Below, piece after piece: positions 22,533 through 31,821 of a stretch of 64,000 nucleotides of DNA (positions are counted from its first letter, which is position 1; every line of letters starts with the position of its first letter). The DNA lies in assembly GCA_037893245.1 (NCBI GenBank), contig JBAIAA010000020.1, forward strand, positions 1,302,001 to 1,366,000. The letters run 5' to 3'. Origin of the DNA: Crossaster papposus (taxonomy: Eukaryota > Echinodermata > Asteroidea > Velatida > Solasteridae). Under the pieces are notes generated by a model that saw only the letters and a program-made list of their open reading frames with translations, did no database searches and was not told the origin of the DNA. The position numbers and the translations under genes were made by a program.

Positions 22533-22810
22533 CCCCTCGCGAGGTTTTATGTTAATGAGGCTTCCCTTTAAGGGGGGGGGGCATGGGTTTGACCATAATT
22601 TTCAACAATTATATTCCTCCATTTATCACAGAAAATAAACACAACCACACCCATAATGTTGTTGTCAACATTATACTTCATTGATTTAAGCAACAACAAA
22701 TCTTATTACATGTTTCCTTCAACCGCCGTGGCTACTGTAAGCCGAGTTACTATAAGATTCTGAATAGTGTCTTTTTACGCCATAAGGGAGTCTACCTACT
22801 TCAGAAGCAG

Positions 22811-23385
22811 GCTTTGAAAATACCAAGATCGAATTCAAAAATACATGCATAATAGTTGATAATTGTTACTGTATTCGCATTCATAGGAGTGATATTACAC
22901 ATTTGTTGGTAGTTAAAGTAATTTTTCTCCTGAAGTTGGTAATTGCCCAAGCTGATTTTTTGTGTGCGCCATGTACAGTTAACTATCTCACGACTACAAA
23001 ACGTTCATCAAAACCAGAGCATACACTTTTGAGATAATCAAGGTCAAAGGTCAATGTCACCTTAAATGACCCAGATTTGGGTCAACACATAAATGAAGGT
23101 CAAGTGACATATTGATGGATAGAGAATTTTATGCTCTTTCTAATGATACCTCACTTGTTGAGATCGAATCATTTTGTAGGGGTATTTAGCCATTTTTAGG
23201 TAGATTGGTGGGTTCTGGCCGCAAAACCCCCTAAAACTTCAAACTGCTCCAGTTCCTACACAAATGACCGAATTTCGCTAATATTTTGCGTATCAGAGTT
23301 TCTAATGAGTACCTAGCCACACACCAAATTTCATCAAAATCGGAGGGGGTCGAGCAAAAAGTGTGCGGAATGACGTAGAATGACC
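22811..23385 (-). repeat. Right arm of foldback element
   Basis: Inverted copy of 12301-12877. The arm ends GAATGACC followed by the target duplication CATTAG. Confidence 0.8.
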
Positions 23386-23391
23386 CATTAG

Positions 23392-23967
23392 CCAAGAATA
23401 AACTAATTCGGTATCTCAAAGTGTCAAGGTGAAAGATTATTCGAGATAAAGTGCTGATGTCATGTCAGCACTTTTATGTTACGCGAATGATATTACGCAA
23501 ATGCGCATTCTGATTTTAATTCACAAGTGGGCGTCGTGCGACCACCTGGCGTATTTATACGCGCAAAATCCCTCAACAAAATAACGGCACAATTAAAAAA
23601 AAAAACTGTCTTGTCTATGTGCATCGTCAGCTAGAACAATTGAACAATTAAAAACCCTGCCCTTCTATCGATGACATAACTTCAGTTTTTAATGTTGCAA
23701 TCTAGTTTGACAAGTCGAAAGTGGATTTTGCTCTCTTATAAGAGCGGGGCCCGTACACAATCGCCACACAATGGACATTTACAAAACTTTTATCCTTGCT
23801 TCAGACCCAATAGAAGTATACCAAGCATTGCCATTGTGTGACAACATTTGGAGTCTCTACAGCAAAACATTGACCATCATTGAAGTCCGTTTAGTCAGAG
23901 GATAAAAATCATGATTGTAAAGCCTGAAGTTGAAGCTCAAGAACGAATCAAAGATTTTGTAAATTAC
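23392..23967. other. Non-coding DNA downstream of the last visible host exon
   Basis: No gene recognised; includes an A-run near 23597. If the host gene continues, its next exon lies outside the parts I can recognise. Confidence 0.5.
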
Positions 23968-24101
23968 CTTCTGGGCAGACGGAACACTCTGCAGCGCCCT
24001 CATAGTCCACATAGGTGCTCTGTTGAGGGCAGTGTTTGCCCTCGGGGCAAATCACCTGGGTGCGTGTGCTGGACCCAGCAAGGTCACAGGGTCACAGGGA
24101 C
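23968..24101 (-). pseudogene. Host cysteine-repeat gene, exon with an 8-bp duplication
   Basis: The acceptor is GTGACAG/GTCCC and the donor CCAGAAG/GTAATT. The minus strand spells CPEGKHCPQQSTYVDYEG and ends in CSVCPEG, the CPxGxxC cysteine repeat of the GCC2/GCC3 (ephrin-receptor-like) type also seen in the exons upstream. The acceptor phase (1) matches the donor of the exon at 25427-25642. The frame is broken near the start by a tandem 8-bp duplication, GGTCACAG twice at 24082-24097 (plus strand); with a single copy the reading frame would agree with both splice phases. Either the allele is damaged, the gene is a pseudogene, or the duplication is an assembly error. Confidence 0.65.
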
Positions 24102-24189
24102 CTGTCACCTGCGTATTGGCTGCAAAGGGGGTAGAAATATTGATTTGTTAATTATTTTCACAATCACAACATTTAACCATTTATTTCTG

Positions 24190-24330
24190 AATTTAAAACT
24201 GTTGACGGATAAACACATTAGGAGCAAGGCCGGAATTATTTGTCGGCGACTAGCTCACAGCGAGCGAGGCCACAAATATAAAGGTGTGCTACCCACAGGT
24301 GCCGGCCTAAACCTGTCGCAGATCGAGGTT
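24190..24330. mobile_element. Degenerate fragment of the TTAA MITE family
   Basis: Contains GGATAAACACATTAGGAGCAAGGCCGGAA-like and GATCGAGGTTCGTAAACAATAATC-like words that match the interior of the MITE at 42144-42386. Ends are eroded. Confidence 0.4.
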
Positions 24331-24808
24331 CGTAAACAATAATCTTGCACCTGGGGATGGTCAATGTCAAAATTATCCTGCCGCAAACTGTTTAATATTT
24401 AAGTAATATGCACATCTGGGTAAATATCTAAATATCTTTGTTTTAATCAGTCCCATTAATAATTGTTTGAATTGTCAGGAATGGGTGGATTTGGGGGGCT
24501 GTATTTTATAGTAAATATTATTTAACTGACCTAGTTTTACAATAATGGATGCCAACAAAAAAAGCAAGAAAATTTGCCTTCGTTTTTAACCAGCGTCTTT
24601 TTAAACAGAAATAAAAAAAGGTTATATTTTGTTCTGGTATGTTTTGTATCCAGTACTGGTTCTGATTTACATGGAATGACTGCATATGTTAGACCATTTC
24701 TTAAACTCCCCATTCGATATAGACAAAGTACAGCCGCATTTTGATTGAAAATAATGCCTGGTCATATCAAAGCCATTTTGTTTGTGTACACTTTTTCACA
24801 GCGCATGT

Positions 24809-25034
24809 GAACGAGTTTGAACGAGTTTGAACGAGTTTGAACGAGTTTGAACGAGTTTGAACGAGTTTGAACGAGTTTGAACGAGTTTGAACGAGTTTGA
24901 ACGAGTTTGAACGAGTTTGAACGAGTTTGAACGAGTTTGAACGAGTTTGAACGAGTTTGAACGAGTTTGAACGAGTTTGAACGAGTTTGAACGAGTTTGA
25001 ACGAGTTTGACCGAGTTTGAACGAGTTTGACCGA
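24809..25034. repeat. 10-bp minisatellite (ACGAGTTTGA), about 22 copies
   Basis: Near-perfect head-to-tail ACGAGTTTGA units; only the last few carry CCGAGTTTGA. It lies in an intron of the host gene. Confidence 0.95.
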
Positions 25035-25059
25035 GGTTATGGCGGACTACGACTGTAGC

Positions 25060-25295
25060 AACTGTTTTAACATCACCAAGCTGACGCGCGGGATTATTTT
25101 TAACGAAACTCGATCCGAGGCAGGTTCAGGCCGATAGCACCGGGAAGCACACCCACGCATTTCCGGCCTTGCTCGCTGCTGACAGGCATTTCTGGCCTTG
25201 CTCTTGGCGTTTATGCGTCATCCGTTTCAAATCTGGGAAAAACTTTGCGTTTAAATACGGCACGAACTGGTTGAAGTCACTTGACCAAAAGTTGT
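25060..25295. mobile_element. TTAA MITE family copy, left end damaged
   Basis: Aligns with the MITE at 25810-26013 (shared AACGAAACTCGATCCGAGGC and GTTTATGCGTCATCCGTTT) and ends GCACGAACTGGTTGA, a decayed TIR. Confidence 0.6.
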
Positions 25296-25426
25296 AATCT
25301 ATTTGGTCAAAGCGTTCTGTTCGATTGACAGGCCGGATCGGTCCACCTGGAATCTGCTCAAATACCGGGTCCCGATGCACAGCTCTACAACGATCTTTTT
25401 TGGAGGGAGGGGAAGGGGAGGTTTAC

Positions 25427-25642
25427 CAGTTCCTTCACAGTAGAACCAAGGTGTGCAATCCGGGCATTCCGAAGCAACGGCCAGACCAGTGACGTTAGAG
25501 AATGTTCCACTTGGACACGGGTCGGGGTTAAACGTGGTCCCCTGGCAGAAGTACCCCTCAGGACAAATGGACTGGTCCGGGCGGGTCGAGGACTCGTTGC
25601 AGTAGAAGCGAGGCAAGCAGGGCCCGCTGACGTCAGTTTGTG
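25427..25642 (-). CDS. Host cysteine-repeat gene, exon
   Basis: The acceptor (TTTTTTTGCAATGCAG/CA) and donor (GGAACTG/GTAAAC) bound a 216-bp exon, phase 1 in and phase 1 out. It encodes CLPRFYCNESSTRPDQSICP, then EGYFCQGTTFNPDPCPSGTF and CTPWFYCEGTG: alternating YC, CP and GTF motifs of extracellular GCC2/GCC3-type repeats with an N-glycosylation site (NES). These repeats are normally found in secreted or membrane proteins. The incoming phase does not match the donor of the exon at 40620-41153, so an exon was lost or lies between them, where the virus-like block is now. Confidence 0.75.
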
Positions 25643-25809
25643 CTGCATTGCAAAAAAAGATAACGCAGAGAAGAAAAAAATGGTATGAGTACTCCAATTC
25701 AACAAAATCTAAAGAACAAGCATTTGTTTGATTTGGTTGTAAAGATTAAAGATAAAAATACAACAAACATCAAAACACAGAACTACCAAATTATTATGAA
25801 ATACCTTAG

Positions 25810-26013
25810 TTAACCAGTTCGCGCCGGGATTATTTTAACATCACCGAGCCGAGGGGCATGAGTATTTTTAACGAAACTCGATCCGAGGCAGGTTCAGGCC
25901 GGGAAGCACACCCATACATTTCCGGCCTTTCTCGTGGCGTGTTTATGCGTCATCCGTTTTGAATCTGGGGAAAACTTGGCGTTTATATTCGTCATCCGGC
26001 GCGAACTGGTTAA
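25810..26013. mobile_element. TTAA MITE, complete copy
   Basis: TTAA-CCAGTTCGCGCCGG at the left and CCGGCGCGAACTGG-TTAA at the right; TIRs of about 14 bp with TTAA on both sides, as in piggyBac-type elements. About 200 bp, no coding capacity. It lies about 240 bp outside the left edge of the virus-like block. Confidence 0.8.
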
Positions 26014-26245
26014 TGTCTCAAGCACATGGTGTGGTCATTTAAACAAAAAGTGTATTGTTTTTGTATCAATTTCCGACGATGGTCGGCTGACTATCATTGG
26101 AAGAAAAAAAAGTGACTTTTTAGCCGCTATTCTGGTTTCCTTACCTGACAAATTGTGACTCAAATGTTAGAGTATTGTTTTCTCGGAAGTAGTATGGAAA
26201 TGGCCGCTTCTAGACCAGCCCAATTTTGTTCAATCGTCACCCCAC

Positions 26246-26275
26246 AAAAAAAAAAAAGACAGTTTGTCTTTTTTT
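26246..26275 (-). terminator. Hairpin behind the 208-residue membrane ORF
   Basis: A-run, AAAGACAGTTTGTCTTT, T-run: a 7-bp stem with A/T flanks about 90 bp past the stop of the minus-strand gene at 26364. Similar in form to the hairpin at 33481-33532. A role in RNA 3'-end formation is inference. Confidence 0.45.
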
Positions 26276-26363
26276 AAACTTTGATCTCATATCAACGCAA
26301 TTTAAAACGAGTCTAAAGGTGGCGCCGACGCGTAAGGAGGAGGTCGATCAAAATAATTTGTAT

Positions 26364-26990
26364 TTATCGCGAAGCTGTAAGTTTTTCGATAAGACCTTTT
26401 TTTTCTTTAGACACCAACTCTTCCACGCGTCTTTTTATCTCGGATTCCATACCGCTCGAATCCTTTTTTTCCGACAGCTTGCTGCCGGACCTGATAGCCT
26501 CTTTCATATCGTTAAATTGCCTCAATTCCTTTAATATCAAAGCGTACTCTTCGTGGGATATATCGCCGTCTGTAATAGCTTGAGAAATAAGATCTCTTAC
26601 GCTGTTGAGTTTAGCCTCGGCCAAGACTCTAATCTCGTCGTGTTTTTTAACTTTACGTCTAAATCGTTTGCTAAAATATTTTAATACGAACGCGGCACAA
26701 CCAAAACTCAAGGCTACTCCCTCTAACGCAAAACCAACGGGTGACTTGATGGCACCGCTTATAGCCGTGATTCCCAAACCCCCACAAATCACACCACCCA
26801 TCTCGGCTAGCGTTTCCGTAGTAGACAATGTCGTAATGAACTTGCCATATTTTTTACACAACGCGCTTCGCTGTTCTCGTTGCGTCAATATATCTTTTTG
26901 AACTTTTTTGATCTTTTGCAATCGAAACACCCTCGTACTATCATCATCTTCGATGGTACTTTTTAGATCGGGGTAAATACTAGTCGTCAT
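26364..26990 (-). CDS. Virus-like membrane protein, 208 residues, unknown function
   Basis: An intact frame. Residues 1-50 are charged (SIYPDLKSTIEDDDSTRVF, then RLQKIKKVQKDI). Residues about 65-105 are hydrophobic and glycine-rich (GGVICGGLGITAISGAI and GFALEGVALSFGCAAFVL), enough for one or two membrane passes. The C-terminal half is a charged helix with KKHDEIRVLAEAKLNSVRDL and a DGDISHEEYALILKEL segment that resembles an EF-hand-like or simple helical pair. I recognise the family as an associate of Polinton-type PolB genes, without a known role; a virion membrane or internal protein is a guess. It is one of the few uninterrupted genes in the block. The start is supported by the upstream AACTAAAA (minus strand TTTTAGTT) motif and AAAATG. 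Confidence 0.6.
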   Translation of the reverse strand: MTTSIYPDLKSTIEDDDSTRVFRLQKIKKVQKDILTQREQRSALCKKYGKFITTLSTTETLAEMGGVICGGLGITAISGAIKSPVGFALEGVALSFGCAAFVLKYFSKRFRRKVKKHDEIRVLAEAKLNSVRDLISQAITDGDISHEEYALILKELRQFNDMKEAIRSGSKLSEKKDSSGMESEIKRRVEELVSKEKKGLIEKLTASR

Positions 26991-27011
26991 TTTATTAAGA
27001 CAAAACTAAAA
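26988..27011 (-). promoter_or_regulatory. TTTTAGTT...AAAATG start motif
   Basis: The minus strand reads TTTTAGTT, a short AT-rich spacer, then TAAAATG at the start codon of the 208-residue gene. The same arrangement precedes three other genes in the block. Confidence 0.45.
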
Positions 27012-27034
27012 TATTTCTACTTTTAAAAGAGTAA

Positions 27035-27704
27035 CTAAAATATTTCTACGTTAAAAATTATCTCTTTATCTCTATTATTGATTATCTGGCCAAGACCGTT
27101 TTTCAACGAAAACGTGAGGCTTTTTATTTTGCCAGCTACCAACTCTTTCGAACACTTGTTATACATGTAGTTGATATAAATTGGATCTTGAGGATTGTTT
27201 GAACGAGCAGCATCACAGTGTACGGGTATACTCTCCAACAGGTTAGTTTGTAAAAAGACCGCGCTGTAAAGATTTAGGCTAAATTTTTCATAATAATTAC
27301 TACCACCATTGAGCCAACCCCTGGGTAAACCTAAAAGTTTAGATAGATTACTCGATAGTTTTATTTTTTTGGTCGGGAATGGATATATAAAACAGTTCAT
27401 CGGATAAGGACTCTATAGATATATCGTGAAAATCTTTTATACGATATTCAAAAGAATGAAGATTCCACCTATCCGGAGGAATATCAATTTTTTCACGATC
27501 GGCAATTTGAAGAGGCGTCAGATCATCGATATCACCCGTAAAACTCTCCCAAATTATCGACGCTTTTTTTTCGAGGTTATAAAAACCTAAGTCTAACACA
27601 AAGTTGTTTAACTTCATGCGACGGTCACCCCCGACGTTATCCATAGGTCGCGATAGTTCAAAGGTCTTCTCGTTATCTGTCATGACGAACGTATGAGACT
27701 GCAT
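27035..27704 (-). pseudogene. Virus-like ORF of about 220 codons, frameshifted
   Basis: Two overlapping minus-strand frames make one gene. The first (from 27704) starts MQSHTFVMTDNEKTFELSRP and runs to about 27375; the second continues with LSSNLSKLLGLPRGWLNGGS and ends at 27035. The change of frame falls in the run AGTTTTATTTTTTTGG near 27357-27371, a homopolymer site. The C-terminal part contains SNNPQDPIYINYMYNK and a beta-rich-looking end (IKSLTFSLKNGLGQ, EIIFNVEIF). Beta-strand content and small size would suit a virion or fibre-like structural protein, but I do not recognise the family and give no function. A truncated tandem paralog lies directly upstream (27745-27950). Confidence 0.5.
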
Positions 27705-27723
27705 TTTACAAAAGTAACTAAAA
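27702..27723 (-). promoter_or_regulatory. TTTTAGTT...AAAATG start motif
   Basis: The minus strand reads TTTTAGTT-ACTTTTGT-AAAATG at the start codon of the 27704 gene. Confidence 0.45.
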
Positions 27724-27744
27724 TATTTGTACGTTTAAAATTAT

Positions 27745-27950
27745 ATCTTTACCTCTATTATCGATTATCTCACCAAGACTGTTTTTTTAAGAAAACGTGA
27801 GGCTGTTTATTTTATCGGCTACTAACTCTTTCGAAGAATTGTCGTATTTGACGTAAATAGGATCTTGGGGATTGTTTGAACGAGCTGCATCGCCCGATAA
27901 AGGTATATTCTCCAAAAGATTGGTTCGTTTTCCATTAACAAAATTTGAAT
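27745..27950 (-). pseudogene. Truncated tandem paralog of the 27035-27704 ORF
   Basis: The minus strand spells SNNPQDPIYVKY, SKELVADKINSLTFS and upstream NLLENIPLSGDAAR, close to the C-terminal half of the neighbouring gene. The N-terminal half is missing; the copy stops at 27957 where a 140-bp palindrome begins. Spacing to the next gene and the AACTAAAATATTT word after its end are the same as behind the neighbour, which supports a tandem duplication. Confidence 0.6.
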
Positions 27951-27957
27951 GCGTAGA

Positions 27958-28097
27958 CAATGGCTTTTCGAGCGACCACAACGACTGTTTTGTGGTGCAA
28001 GAGTGCAGGCCTGCATCGCTGCACTGTACAGTGCAGCGATGCAGGCCGGAATTCCTGCACCACAAAACAGTTGCTGTAGTCGCTCGAAAAGCCATTG
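27958..28097. repeat. 140-bp near-perfect palindrome
   Basis: Arms of about 70 bp meet without a spacer: the left begins CAATGGCTTTTCGAGCGAC, the right ends GTCGCTCGAAAAGCCATTG, and the centre is GCACTGTACAGTGC. About eight mismatches. No target duplication seen. It may be a hairpin MITE; it marks the break in the viral paralog. Confidence 0.8.
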
Positions 28098-28899
28098 TTG
28101 CGTCCCCCGTCTTCGCATAGTGTGCTCTTTATGTGAGTCGGGTGCCGTCTGGACGTCCATAGAGTTTATACATGAGAAATTTTCCTGAATCATTTGAAAA
28201 CAGTGTTTTGAAAAGCTGGTCGAAATTGCTCGGATTTTCAACCCCAAATAATTGTGAGTACCATGGAAGCCCTAACAGTTCTTCTTTAACATGTATAGAA
28301 GCCAGTATGCGCTTTCCAAGATATTTTGTCAAGTATTTGGCATGTTTTGGGCAACTTTTGTGTTCCCAATTCATTTTTGTATTGGCAATATGCTAATAAA
28401 CTGTTGGGGCGTTAGAACGACAGACAAAATCCAAAATTAAAAAAGGAGTGAAAACGCCCCAATTATTGGGTCTACATGTGACCCTGCTATGAGATGCACG
28501 AATAAGCCACTTTGTAATACATGTGTAATAAATGGACAACTGGGGGCATATAAAAAAAGCAAGAATGTTGGATTAATAGTGAAAATATACATGGACATGT
28601 TGTGGCATCTAACGTTTGTTGAGAATAAATAAAAATGCCAAAGTATGATCTGTCTCTTGTATACTCTTTATTTCACACGTCAAAATGGGAAACTTGTTGA
28701 GTTGAAACTGCAAAGCGAATGTCATGCAATAGAAAGAATATTCCTATGGGGTGAAGAATAAAATATTTTCCATTTCCAACAGTTTGTTCACCTCATAGTA
28801 ATATTTATTATATTGCACTCCACATAAAACAAACTTAAAACTAGAAATGTGTTTGTGGACAAACACAGAGCTGTTTCGCATACTGTCCAAAATGACTTT
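28098..28899. other. Unassigned DNA inserted within the viral block
   Basis: No viral gene is recognisable. A minus-strand open frame at 28129-28374 (81 codons, containing HAKYLTKYLGKRILASIHVK) has no domain that I recognise. The stretch is flanked by the palindrome and the degenerate tandem array. Confidence 0.4.
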
Positions 28900-29646
28900 T
28901 AATATTTGGGTGGTGGTCTAAGTGTGTGCCAAGTCTAAAGTCGATCGAATTTAGTGCCAAAGATATATTGGTTGAAAAAAACGTGTACAAATCCTATGGG
29001 GAAAATTAAACCTTTAATGTGACGTCACATGACATCCGATGATATCATCACAATGTCATCTTAATTTTCGTTTATAACACATCCTGGAATACTTGTATAC
29101 CAAGTTTGACCCTAATTGGACTTGTACTTCCAGAGATAGAGGGTCTTAAAAACTACACCTTTAATGTGACGTCACATGACCCACGATGATGTCATCATGA
29201 CGTCACCCTGATGTTCGTCTATAACACATCCTGGAATACTTGCATACCAAGTTTGACCCCAATCGGGCCTGTACTTCCAGAGATAGAGAGGCCTCAAAAC
29301 TGCACCTTTAATGTGACGTCACATGACCCACGATAACGTCATCATGACGATGTTTCCCTTGGCCCTCCTGGGGATGGTGGTCGAGGTGTGTGCCAAGTCT
29401 CAAGTCGATCAAATTTACGAAAGTGTCAAAATCAATAGTCTGAAGAAAAACGTGTACAAACCTTATGGGAAAAAATTTGAACCTTTAACGTCACGTCAGG
29501 TGACCTTGAAAGACGCAATCGTGCCGAATTTCTTTCAGGGACATCTGGGAGTGGGGTTCTAAGTGTATACCAAGTTTCAAGTCGGTCGGATTCACCAAAA
29601 TGTCAAAGTCAATAGTCTGAAGAAAAACGTGTACAAAACCTATGGG
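28900..29646. repeat. Degenerate tandem array of about 150-175 bp units
   Basis: The words GTGCCAAGTCTMAAGTCGAT or TACCAAGTTTGACCC recur at about 28928, 29099, 29243, 29391 and 29567, and TTTAATGTGACGTCACATGAC at about 29011, 29161 and 29306. Units contain the palindrome TGACGTCA. Open frames through it are chance. Confidence 0.65.
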
Positions 29647-30341
29647 GAAAATATTTTAGTAATTTGGTTTGCATATTATTAAAGCATATATCGTTGAGCA
29701 TTATTTGTGAAAATAGGGAAGATATTACATTAATATTTTTGGAGATATTCCTATTTTTAGCGAGTATGTGTAAAAATGGCTTTTCCACGGGAGCTGTCAA
29801 TGCATCAACATGTTTGAATATGATATGACACAATAATGTAATGACGCGATAGTCCTTTGACAAATGTTTTTGCGAGAGCTTCTTTTATTTACACTAAAAT
29901 GGATAAATAATACTTTTTAATAGATAGATGAATTTATTCATGATTTCAATCTCACAAACATTTTTCTTACTTGGTTAGACTGCCAAAGAATTTGCGCAGG
30001 AACAGACTAACTTATGCAATGACGATATTATGTGCACAAAATCATGACAATTGTCTATTGATGTTCCAGATACATGAAATTATATCATTTGTCAAACTAA
30101 CTGAAATGAACAAAACCAGAAGCCATTGACAGCTCCCGTGGAAAAGCCATTTTTACACATACTCGCTATAAATAGGAATATCTCCAAAAATATTAATGTA
30201 ATATCTTCCCTATTTTCACCAATAATGCTCCAAACGATATATGCTTTAATAATATGCAAACAAAATTACAAAAATATTTTATCATCTAGGAGAAAATGGC
30301 CTCCAAAAGTGGGTATAGTTTTTTTTGGACCACCCTGTACT
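29647..30341. mobile_element. MITE with long TIRs, left end truncated
   Basis: 29647-29815 and 30122-30287 are inverted copies (shared GCATATTATTAAAGC, GGAGATATTCCTATTTT and GGGAGCTGTCAATG). The right end continues to TTTTTTTTGGACCACCCTGTA (end at 30341), the reverse of a TACAGGGTGGTCC terminus; the matching left terminus is absent. It ends exactly where recognisable ATPase coding begins. Confidence 0.65.
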
Positions 30342-30852
30342 TGGTGATCATATGTCCGACTCTGTCAAACAACAAAACGTACCACGAGAGGCCTTGGTTT
30401 TTTAACGACACCTATGTTTACGCGTGCGACCTCGACGCCAAAAATATGAACATGAACGAAGCCATAGACCTTTATCGAACGAAATTTAAAAATTTGCACA
30501 CTTTGTTTTTAATCGACGACTGCAGCGCTTATCAAGCGATGAAATCGGCCAAAAGGGCCACAAGGGAGGATGCTGCATGTTATCTAAATTAGCCTTTAGC
30601 GGTAGACACGATAACCACAGCTGTTGGTTATTGACTCAAAAATATAACAGCGTTTTAAAAGATTATCGCGAACAGACTCAATGGGTCGCTATTTTTTATT
30701 GCAAAGACAAAAAAAGTTTTGATAATTGCCTCGACGAAAATGATGTGGTGCCGGATAATAAAAGGCAAGACATAAAACAATATCTCAAAGACACTCCCTA
30801 TAGTAAATTGATTTTATATACGAATCCTCAAACTAAATGGAATTTGTTGTAA
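30342..30852 (+). pseudogene. FtsK/HerA-type packaging ATPase, C-terminal part
   Basis: In the first frame VIICPTLSNNKTYHERPW and LFLIDDCSAYQAMK are visible; the hydrophobic run followed by two aspartates is the Walker B motif. A frame change at 30577-30592 leads to LAFSGRHDNHSCWLLTQKYN, with the conserved glutamine at the end of the strand after Walker B, then LKDYREQTQWVAIF. This is the A32-like genome-packaging ATPase found in Polintons and related viruses, which would move DNA into the particle. The N-terminal half with the Walker A (P-loop) motif is missing: the frame joins MITE sequence at 30341. The gene ends at 30850-30852. It cannot be functional as seen. Confidence 0.75.
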
Positions 30853-31070
30853 CCTAGTTGTGATTTGTTGAGGTTTTGTTAGATAGCTAGTTGTAATTTG
30901 TTGAACAGCTAGTTGAGATTTGCTGTATAGCTAGTTGTAAAGTACTTGCATAGCTAGTTGTAATTTGTTGGACAGCTAGTTGTAATTTGTTGAACAGCTA
31001 GTTTTAATTTGTTGGGTAGCTTGTTGTAAGTTGTTAAACAGCTAGTTGTGATTTGTTGCAGTTAGTTTAT
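30853..31070. repeat. Degenerate 22-bp tandem repeat, about nine copies
   Basis: Units of ACAGCTAGTTGTAATTTGTTG with variants fill the gap between the ATPase stop and the next viral gene. Confidence 0.8.
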
Positions 31071-31115
31071 CTCGCGTTTATTTAAATGTTATTTTTGCTG
31101 ATCGATCTTATAAAA

Positions 31116-31661
31116 ATGGAGCCTTTAAAAACTTTAGACAACGATCCGCAAACGGAAAAACATAAAAATAGACTGTTGGGTGTAGTATCAGCCGGTGATT
31201 CTAAAAAGTATTTGGGTAAAGAATTTAGCCAAGGAGATGTAGAAAACCTAGACGCGAACAAACAAGAAAAAATGTACAACCATTACGAGGCAAGGTTGGG
31301 TAAAGAAAATATTACTAGTTTGGGTAACTGCGTGCTAGGGATTTACTCGAGAGTTTTAGGCGCGAGTCTACCTATGATCAAACCCATGGGTGTCAGTCTA
31401 CGAGTAGACTCGGAAGACGCGCTCACCAAAGATCTAGAGGAAGATCCCGTTATATCTAGCTCGATAGCTAGTTTACTTTGCGAAGTTTATTACAACTACG
31501 GAATGTTGTTGTCGCCGTTAGTAGGTTTATTGATAACGTCTAAACATTTAGTTATCAACGAAAAGAATTCTCTTGACAATATAATAAAAGATGAGTCAAC
31601 AAGAGAGCCCAAGTTCGTCGATGTTAAAGAAGACTCCAAAGGTACAGACGGTGACGACTAA
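31116..31661 (+). CDS. Virus-like membrane protein, about 181 residues, unknown function
   Basis: An intact frame from the ATG in ATAAAAATGG at 31116 (an earlier in-frame ATG at 31086 would add ten residues; I prefer 31116 because of the AAAAATG context seen at other starts). It contains LLGVVSAGDSKKYLGKEFSQ near the N-terminus, an ENLDANKQEKMYNHYEARLG helix, then SLGNCVLGIYSRVLGASLPM, and a hydrophobic segment YYNYGMLLSPLVGLLITSKH near residue 145. The tail is acidic. I know the family as a companion of Polinton-type PolB and ATPase genes in invertebrate genomes; it has no function known to me. The 3' end overlaps the start of the next gene by 71 bp, a compact viral arrangement. Confidence 0.6.
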   Translation: MEPLKTLDNDPQTEKHKNRLLGVVSAGDSKKYLGKEFSQGDVENLDANKQEKMYNHYEARLGKENITSLGNCVLGIYSRVLGASLPMIKPMGVSLRVDSEDALTKDLEEDPVISSSIASLLCEVYYNYGMLLSPLVGLLITSKHLVINEKNSLDNIIKDESTREPKFVDVKEDSKGTDGDD

Positions 31662-31821
31662 AACAAAAAATCCAGGTAGAGTAAAACAAGGCAAGGCATT
31701 AGCGGAACACAACAAAAAGAGAAAAGAACAAATTGCCAAGATGCAAAATATAGACGTGAAGAGTACTCTTTCTTATTCGTACGCAACAATTGGGTCAATA
31801 ACGGGTTGGCGCTTGTTTTAG
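31591..31821 (+). CDS. Small basic virus-like protein, C-terminus probably frameshifted
   Basis: 76 codons from ATG 31591, overlapping the previous gene in another frame. The N-terminal half is strongly basic (KKTPKVQTVTTKTKNPGRVK then QGKALAEHNKKRKEQIAKMQ). The end reads LSYSYATIGSITGWRLF and stops, while an adjacent frame stays hydrophobic (NNGLALVLGGLYI), so a small indel near 31790 probably removed a C-terminal membrane segment. A basic protein with a membrane anchor could tie DNA to a membrane or shell, but this is a guess; I do not know the function of the family. DNA from 31822 to 32003 has no clear gene and includes A-rich runs. Confidence 0.5.
   Translation: MSQQESPSSSMLKKTPKVQTVTTKTKNPGRVKQGKALAEHNKKRKEQIAKMQNIDVKSTLSYSYATIGSITGWRLF

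Larger units (their letters stand above)
12882..22718. mobile_element. Kolobok-like DNA transposon, copy 2, split by an LTR element
   Basis: It starts AGGAAACATG after TTAA (12878-12881) and ends ATGTTTCCT before TCAA (22719-22722), a one-base decay of TTAA. Without the 8.8-kb gypsy insertion it is about 996 bp and aligns with copy 1 (633-1739), including the part beyond the insertion (22538-22718 matches about 1560-1739). It sits at the centre of the foldback element. Confidence 0.75.
12301..23385. mobile_element. Foldback element, outermost shell of a four-level nest
   Basis: Arms of about 577 bp (12301-12877) and 575 bp (22811-23385) are inverted copies of each other. The outer ends are GGTCATTCCACG and CGTAGAATGACC, and the flanks carry the direct repeat CATTAG (12295-12300 and 23386-23391). 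Subtracting the inserts leaves about 1.25 kb, nearly all arm with a loop of roughly 90 bp (22723-22810). It codes for nothing recognisable. Confidence 0.75.

Noticed and set aside
29323-29562. 79-codon plus ORF in the degenerate array at 29.3-29.6 kb
   Set aside because: It runs through repeat units that do not keep a frame from one unit to the next, so it is chance.
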